From assembly GCA_002304845.1 (NCBI GenBank), contig DBPM01000013.1:10675-20717 (forward strand): DNA of 10,043 bases, read 5' to 3'. Shown here piece after piece: positions 6,299 to 10,043 of this stretch. The stretch is from Candidatus Shapirobacteria bacterium UBA1420. GTDB taxonomy: Bacteria; Patescibacteriota; Microgenomatia; UBA12405. The translations under genes and the position numbers were made by a program. The notes below the pieces were generated by a model. It made no database searches and had not been told where the DNA came from. It was given only the letters and a program-made list of their open reading frames with translations. The first letter of the stretch is position 1. The number at the start of each line of letters is the position of its first letter.

Positions 6299-7633
6299 AT
6301 GAAATCAAAAAATATCAAAACTCTCATCCTTATCCTTTTATTCCCCTTTCTTCTACTTTCTCTTAAAACCATTCTCGATCTTCGTAAATCCGCCTCCGGC
6401 GTCCCCGCCAACATCACCATTCACACCCAATCTCTAGGTACCACTATCACCGGCAGTCTCTGGAAAAACATTTCTCAAGGTGGTGAAGAAGCCAAAGATA
6501 TGATTGCTCCGGTCATCTCTCCCCTCAAAGCTTTGGATCTCCAATTGATCCGCATTGACCATCTTTTTGATTATTATCAAGTCGATCAAGGTAATGGTCA
6601 ATATGATTTCTCCCGACTTGACCAAGCCGTGAATAGTATTTTGGCTACCGGTGCCAAACCCATGCTTTCTCTTTCCTATACTCCCGACTCCAAAGAACCC
6701 AGTGATTGGAATCAATGGAATCGTTTGGTGGAGGCTACCGCCCGCCACTACTCAGTCGAAAAAAATATCTCCGGCATCTATTATGAAGTTTGGAACGAAC
6801 CCGATCTTTTTGGCGGCTGGCACTATGGTAAATCTCCTAACTATCTCACTCTATATAAAAACACCTCTCTAGCCGTTAAAAAAGGTGCTGGTAATACTGT
6901 TTATAAAATCGGTGGCCCCGCTATCACCGCCTATTATAAAAACTGGATTACTGCTCTTTTTAAATTTACCGCCGCCAACAATTTACCTTTGGATTTCATT
7001 TCCTGGCATAAATATTCTTTTAACCCCGACGATTATTTACGCGATTTTGAAAATCTCAATTCTATTCTCAGTAATTATCCTCAATATTTTAATATCGAAA
7101 GACTGATTACTGAAATTGGTCCCAACTCCGAACCCGATCCCACTTACGACAATTCTTTTAGTGGGATTCATTTAATCTCTCTTTCCACTAAACTTTATGG
7201 AAAAATTCATCGTCTTTTTACTTTCGAAGCAATTGATGGACCTGCTCCTCGCTCTGAAAAATGCACCGGTTGGGGAATCCTGACACATAACGGTCAAATC
7301 AAGCCTCGTTATCAGGCTCTGCAATTCTTGAATCAAATTAATGGTACTCAACTGGCTCACGAAGGTGATGGTACTTGGGTCAGCTCTCTCTCTGCCAAAA
7401 AAGGCACTATTATTCAAACCCTCTTGGTCAACTACGACCCACAAAACCGACACAGTGAAACCGTCCCTTTAACTTATACTTCTCTCACTCCCGGAAATTA
7501 CATTCTCAAAACTACCCCATATTTAGGTAAAAGTACTCAAAAAATTATCACCATCACTACCTCAACCCATACCGAAAATATTTATCTGTCCCCCAACACC
7601 GCCTACTTTCTAGAATTAATACCTAAACAATAA
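6299..7633 (+). CDS. Membrane-anchored clan GH-A glycoside hydrolase, GH39-like
   Basis: The 444-residue product has an N-terminal membrane segment (about 8-25), then D27-x-R29-x-x-A32, also seen in two proteins of the neighbouring operon. The catalytic (beta/alpha)8 region spans about 37-345. YYEVWNEPDLFGGW carries the predicted acid/base E167 in the WNEP motif; SWHKY (235-239) is typical of GH39; LITEIGPN carries the predicted nucleophile E272. About 105 residues separate the two glutamates, in line with a retaining clan GH-A enzyme. A C-terminal beta-rich part (about 346-444) resembles the sandwich that follows the barrel in GH39. GH39 includes beta-xylosidases and alpha-L-iduronidases, but the substrate here cannot be read from sequence; GH5, GH30 or GH51 relatives are less likely. 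It has no dockerin, so it would be anchored by its own N-terminus. It is transcribed divergently from the surface operon and ends at a strong terminator. Confidence 0.8.
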   Translation: MKSKNIKTLILILLFPFLLLSLKTILDLRKSASGVPANITIHTQSLGTTITGSLWKNISQGGEEAKDMIAPVISPLKALDLQLIRIDHLFDYYQVDQGNGQYDFSRLDQAVNSILATGAKPMLSLSYTPDSKEPSDWNQWNRLVEATARHYSVEKNISGIYYEVWNEPDLFGGWHYGKSPNYLTLYKNTSLAVKKGAGNTVYKIGGPAITAYYKNWITALFKFTAANNLPLDFISWHKYSFNPDDYLRDFENLNSILSNYPQYFNIERLITEIGPNSEPDPTYDNSFSGIHLISLSTKLYGKIHRLFTFEAIDGPAPRSEKCTGWGILTHNGQIKPRYQALQFLNQINGTQLAHEGDGTWVSSLSAKKGTIIQTLLVNYDPQNRHSETVPLTYTSLTPGNYILKTTPYLGKSTQKIITITTSTHTENIYLSPNTAYFLELIPKQ

Positions 7634-7699
7634 CCAATAACCAAAACCACAAGATACAAACAAGTTCCAATAACCAAATCTACAAGAAACAAGCAATAT
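7634..7699. repeat. Two diverged tandem copies of a 33-base spacer repeat
   Basis: Units at 7634-7666 and 7667-7699 both begin CCAATAACCAAA and agree at 27 of 33 positions. A third, poorer continuation starts CCAATTTTTCAAATTCC at 7700. The spacer is noncoding and built of AAC/CAA words. Further CAAATT-type words lie in inverted orientation up to 7772 (for example 7709-7719 against 7730-7740). Confidence 0.65.
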
Positions 7700-7772
7700 C
7701 CAATTTTTCAAATTCCAAATTGCAAAGAGTTTGAAATTTGTTTTTTGTGATTTGTAATTTGTTTGGAAATTG

Positions 7773-7799
7773 CCTGCCTGCCGGCGAGGCAGGTTTTTT
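7773..7799 (+). terminator. Intrinsic terminator of the glycosidase gene
   Basis: CCTGCCT (7773-7779) pairs perfectly with AGGCAGG (7787-7793) around a seven-base GC-rich loop, followed at once by six T (7794-7799). It is by far the most GC-rich patch in the spacer. The T tract lies only on the plus-strand 3' side, so it serves the glycosidase gene rather than rseP. Confidence 0.8.
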
Positions 7800-7812
7800 G
7801 GTTATTGGTTAT

Positions 7813-8883
7813 TTATTTATTTACCAATAAATTTTTTACATCTCCAATCGTTACTAACAAAATCAATCCCAATAAAATTACCATTCCGATATTGTTCACC
7901 ATTATTTCAAACTTCTCATTAGCTCTTTTTCTGAATACTAATTCATAAAGTACAAAAATGATTCTCCCTCCATCCAAAGCCGGAAAAGGCAAAATATTCA
8001 CAATCGCTAAATTCACCGAAATAATTCCAAAAAAATGAATTACCGCCCATATCCCTTGATCACTTCTAATGGCTGAAGTCGCCTTATACATTCCTAGCGG
8101 CCCCGCCACGTCTTTAGGCACCTGCCCTTGAAACAAACCACTAATCATTTGCCACAACCCTTCTAAAATTAATTTACCCCAATAAATCGCCTCTTTAAAC
8201 CCAACTCCAATCCCTTTATAAAATTCAAAGAATTTAATTTTTTTTATCTCCATACTGGAAACCACTACTCCCATCAATCCTTGTCCTTCTGGCGCACTCT
8301 CCCTGATTTTTACTTTCACCGGTACTGCTTCATCTGTATTTTCTTTGGCAACCAATAAAGTCACCTCTTGACCTTTATTCTCACCCACTTTAGCTGTCAA
8401 TTCCTCTCCTTTCTTTAATTCATCCTCATTGATTTTTAAAATCACCTCTCCCTCTTTTAAACCAGCTGATTCCGCCGGACTTTCCGCCATTATTTCCAAA
8501 ATTTTCACCCGACCACTCTCCTCCGGAATTCCAGTCACCGTATAACTGACTGCAAAAATCACCACCGCCAACACCATATTCATCAACACCCCTCCCAAAA
8601 CTATCAACATCTTTTGCCAAGGATTTTTGGTCAAAAAAGACTCTTTTGACTTTTTCGCTTTTTTTTCAGCAGAATCCTCACCATACAATTTACAAAAACC
8701 ACCTATCGGCAACCAATTTAAACTCCAAACCGTACCCCACTTTTTTTTACCTACCAGCCTCGGTGGCAAACCTAAGCCAAATTCTTCTACCTTAACCCCA
8801 GTCAATTTTGCCGCGATAAAATGACCAAATTCATGAACCAGCACCAATACCGATAAAGCCATGATAAAAATTAACGCATCCAT
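7813..8883 (-). CDS. rseP: RIP metalloprotease, RseP/site-2 protease family (M50)
   Basis: The 356-residue product is an intramembrane zinc protease that cleaves membrane-embedded substrates such as anti-sigma factors or signal-peptide remnants. It has the HEFGH zinc motif (17-21) in the first membrane segment, and the conserved GLGLPPRL turn, followed by a soluble lysine-rich insert. A membrane segment (about 92-112) leads to a PDZ domain (about 120-200, with AESPAESAGLKEGEVILKIN), then the NILPFPALDGGRIIF motif (296-310), whose D304 supplies the third zinc ligand, and a last membrane segment (about 330-350). It carries a single PDZ domain, where E. coli RseP has two. The ATG lies four bases after the frr stop, so translation is probably coupled. 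The usual uppS-cdsA-dxr genes between frr and rseP are absent. Its natural substrate here is unknown. Confidence 0.93.
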   Translation of the reverse strand: MDALIFIMALSVLVLVHEFGHFIAAKLTGVKVEEFGLGLPPRLVGKKKWGTVWSLNWLPIGGFCKLYGEDSAEKKAKKSKESFLTKNPWQKMLIVLGGVLMNMVLAVVIFAVSYTVTGIPEESGRVKILEIMAESPAESAGLKEGEVILKINEDELKKGEELTAKVGENKGQEVTLLVAKENTDEAVPVKVKIRESAPEGQGLMGVVVSSMEIKKIKFFEFYKGIGVGFKEAIYWGKLILEGLWQMISGLFQGQVPKDVAGPLGMYKATSAIRSDQGIWAVIHFFGIISVNLAIVNILPFPALDGGRIIFVLYELVFRKRANEKFEIMVNNIGMVILLGLILLVTIGDVKNLLVNK

Positions 8884-8887
8884 AAAC

Positions 8888-9439
8888 CTAAGCTCTAATC
8901 TCCTCTTCTTTTTTTTGAGACAACTCTTCCATTCGCTTCATAAATTCATCAGTTATCTTTTGCAACTCCGTCTCATCTTTTTTGAATTCATCCTCTGAAA
9001 TTGATTTCTCATTTTTAGCATCCATAATTTTTTTTCTAAAATCAGCCCTAGCGTCTCGCAACATCCCTCTAGCTCCTTCCAATTTTCGCCCTAACAATTT
9101 TATATAATCTTCTCTCTGTTCTACCGTTAACATTGGTAAACTCAGTCTAATTACTTCCCCGTCAACCACCGGCATCATCCCAATATTGGCCGCTTGAATG
9201 CCGTTATTGATTTCTCTTAATACCGTCTTGTCCCAAGGCTCAAAAATCAAACTTCTCACATCCGGCACTGTAATCGAACCCAATTCCATTAATTTCATCT
9301 TTTGACCGTTATAAACTTCTACGGTCACATTTTCTATCAAGGCCGCTGTTGCCCGTCCGGTTCGAATCGAAGCAATATCTTCGGCAAAAATTGCCAAAAT
9401 TTTTTTCATCCTCTCTCGGACTTCTGCAAAATTAATCAT
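8888..9439 (-). CDS. frr: Ribosome recycling factor
   Basis: The 183-residue product has close to the usual family length (E. coli 185). RRF acts with EF-G to split post-termination ribosomes. Visible landmarks are the helix leading to SIRTGRA (24-30), the beta domain with VEVYNGQKMKLMELGSITVPD (40-60) and FEPWDK (66-71), LSLPMLTVEQRE (99-110), and the long third helix with the arginine-rich GARGMLRDARADFRKK (122-137). All three helices and the small beta domain are intact. It follows tsf after a 31-base spacer and precedes rseP by four bases. pyrH, which usually sits between tsf and frr, is missing. The ATG has no Shine-Dalgarno sequence. Confidence 0.96.
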   Translation of the reverse strand: MINFAEVRERMKKILAIFAEDIASIRTGRATAALIENVTVEVYNGQKMKLMELGSITVPDVRSLIFEPWDKTVLREINNGIQAANIGMMPVVDGEVIRLSLPMLTVEQREDYIKLLGRKLEGARGMLRDARADFRKKIMDAKNEKSISEDEFKKDETELQKITDEFMKRMEELSQKKEEEIRA

Positions 9440-9470
9440 GCTTTATTCTAACAAAAAAGCTTCTCTTTTT

Positions 9471-9929
9471 TTATATTTCAAATCTTTCAAATCTACCTAG
9501 TTTGATATTTTCACCAAACTTGGAGTTTAGAGCGACTACCAAATCTTTCATTTTTAAACTCGGATCTTTCACAAATTCCTGTACCAACAACTCCTTACTA
9601 TCTTTTGGCGCCAAAGCCGCAATTTGTAAACAAAAATCCTTGGCCACTGCCACAAATTCTTCATTTTTAGCCACAAAATCAGTCTCACACAACAGCTCCA
9701 CCATCACCCCGATTTTACCAGTACTATGGGTATACGTAGCCACTATTCCCTGATGAGTTTCCTTTTCAGCTCTTTTTTCCGCTTTAGCAAAACCCTGCTC
9801 TTTTAGAATTTCTTTAGCTTTTTTTTCATCACCCTTGGCTTCTTCCAAAGCCGCCTTGATTTCCATAATTCCCAAGCCAGTCTCGGCTCTAATTTTTTTA
9901 ACTAGTTCAATTATTTTTTTATTATCCAT
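9471..9929 (-). CDS. tsf: Elongation factor Ts, short form
   Basis: EF-Ts is the guanine nucleotide exchange factor for EF-Tu. The 152-residue product begins with the UBA-like helical domain (1-50, with IRAETGLGIMEIKAALEEAKGD), followed by a basic helix. One core subdomain follows, with the family signature ETDFVAKNEEF (82-92), of which TDFV contacts EF-Tu. It ends after GENIKLGRFERFEI. Compared with E. coli (about 283 residues) it lacks the second half of the core, the coiled coil and the C-terminal module. This is like the short single-core type known from Thermus (about 196 residues), which works as a dimer. It lies between rpsB and frr in the usual order. No Shine-Dalgarno sequence is visible before the ATG. 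Confidence 0.93.
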   Translation of the reverse strand: MDNKKIIELVKKIRAETGLGIMEIKAALEEAKGDEKKAKEILKEQGFAKAEKRAEKETHQGIVATYTHSTGKIGVMVELLCETDFVAKNEEFVAVAKDFCLQIAALAPKDSKELLVQEFVKDPSLKMKDLVVALNSKFGENIKLGRFERFEI

Positions 9930-9935
9930 TTTTTT

Positions 9936-9960
9936 ACTAATTACTAATAACTAATTACTA
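9936..9960. repeat. Eleven-base direct repeat in the rpsB-tsf spacer
   Basis: ACTAATTACTA occurs at 9936-9946 and 9950-9960, separated by ATA, filling most of the 45-base spacer before tsf. The AT-only words leave no room for a Shine-Dalgarno sequence. It is probably low-complexity spacer DNA, although similar words may recur between genes elsewhere in the genome. Confidence 0.5.
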
Positions 9961-9974
9961 CTTATCTAACTATC

Positions 9975-10043
9975 TTATTTCACTCCCGCCGCTTTAATGG
10001 CTCTACCAATTTCTTCCACCACTACCGTAATACTTTTAACGTT
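9975..10043 (-). CDS. rpsB: 30S ribosomal protein S2, C-terminal end (partial)
   Basis: On the minus strand an open frame enters from the window edge and ends with TAA at 9975-9977, giving NVKSITVVVEEIGRAIKAAG then VK. The pattern matches the last helix of S2, where a nucleotide-like AIRAVTLYL stretch precedes an amphipathic helix. The position directly before tsf agrees with the nearly universal rpsB-tsf order. Only 22 residues are visible, so the identification leans on gene order. Confidence 0.75.
   Translation of the reverse strand, partial: NVKSITVVVEEIGRAIKAAGVK

Larger units (their letters stand above)
7631..7811. repeat. Spacer bounded by a 16-base perfect inverted repeat
   Basis: TAACCAATAACCAAAA (7631-7646) is the exact reverse complement of 7796-7811. 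The left arm overlaps the stop codon of the glycosidase gene and the right arm ends one base before the rseP stop codon. The whole spacer between the convergent genes therefore lies within one symmetrical unit, which also contains the 33-base tandem units and the GC-rich hairpin. It could be an intergenic repeat element or a large convergent-gene hairpin. No coding sequence is seen inside. Confidence 0.6.

Noticed and set aside
7763..7948. Plus-strand 61-residue open frame over the terminator and the end of rseP
   Set aside because: It runs through the GC-rich hairpin and repeats and then opposite the conserved rseP C-terminus; no Shine-Dalgarno sequence or recognisable product.
9440..9470. 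Hairpin AAAAAAG/CTTTTTT between tsf and frr as a terminator
   Set aside because: The stem has one G-C pair and six A-T pairs, too weak for intrinsic termination, and the neighbouring genes form a conserved co-transcribed string.
1..10043. Alternative genetic code (UGA as glycine) as in Gracilibacteria/Absconditabacteria
   Set aside because: TGA clearly ends yqeY, rpsU and the LPKTG cohesin gene at sensible protein ends, and no in-frame TGA interrupts conserved genes.

Overview
The window looks like a chromosomal segment of a Candidate Phyla Radiation (Patescibacteria) bacterium, most likely Microgenomates-like. This is inferred from AT-rich DNA, very tight gene packing, reduced versions of conserved genes (a 152-residue EF-Ts, and a tsf-frr-rseP string without pyrH, uppS, cdsA or dxr), and surface proteins with dockerin and cohesin modules behind one N-terminal membrane segment. 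TGA is used as a stop (yqeY, rpsU, the LPxTG cohesin gene), so the UGA=Gly code of Gracilibacteria/Absconditabacteria is excluded. No rRNA, tRNA, transposase or CRISPR array was seen.

Left part, minus strand (1-718): rpsU (ribosomal protein S21) and yqeY overlap, and a further gene probably starts by a 4-base overlap at position 29. rpsU has its own sigma70-like promoter and a perfect Shine-Dalgarno sequence.

Central part, minus strand (703-6209): five exported-protein genes, separated by 1-3 bases or overlapping by 1-4 bases, read as one operon. In transcription order they are: a 726-residue cysteine-rich repeat protein ending in a dockerin; a 481-residue protein with a cohesin-like domain, an Ig-like domain and a C-terminal dockerin; a 169-residue membrane-anchored protein that may be a divergent cohesin; a 230-residue cohesin with an LPKTG cell-wall sorting tail; and a 225-residue FN3-like protein with a double dockerin. 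The set holds all parts of a small cellulosome-like assembly (wall anchor, adaptor, docked cargo). The cargo is made of putative binding or adhesion modules rather than enzymes. This is the most interesting system in the window.

Right part: a divergent plus-strand gene (6299-7633) encodes an N-terminally anchored clan GH-A glycosidase, GH39-like, ending at a strong intrinsic terminator inside a repeat-rich spacer. Beyond it, on the minus strand, lies the housekeeping string rpsB (partial) - tsf - frr - rseP, covering translation and intramembrane proteolysis.

Working model (inference): the LPKTG cohesin is fixed to the envelope by a sortase encoded elsewhere. It captures the dockerins of the adaptor, the FN3 protein and the cysteine-rich protein to build a surface structure for attachment or glycan capture, and the divergent glycosidase may act on the same glycans.
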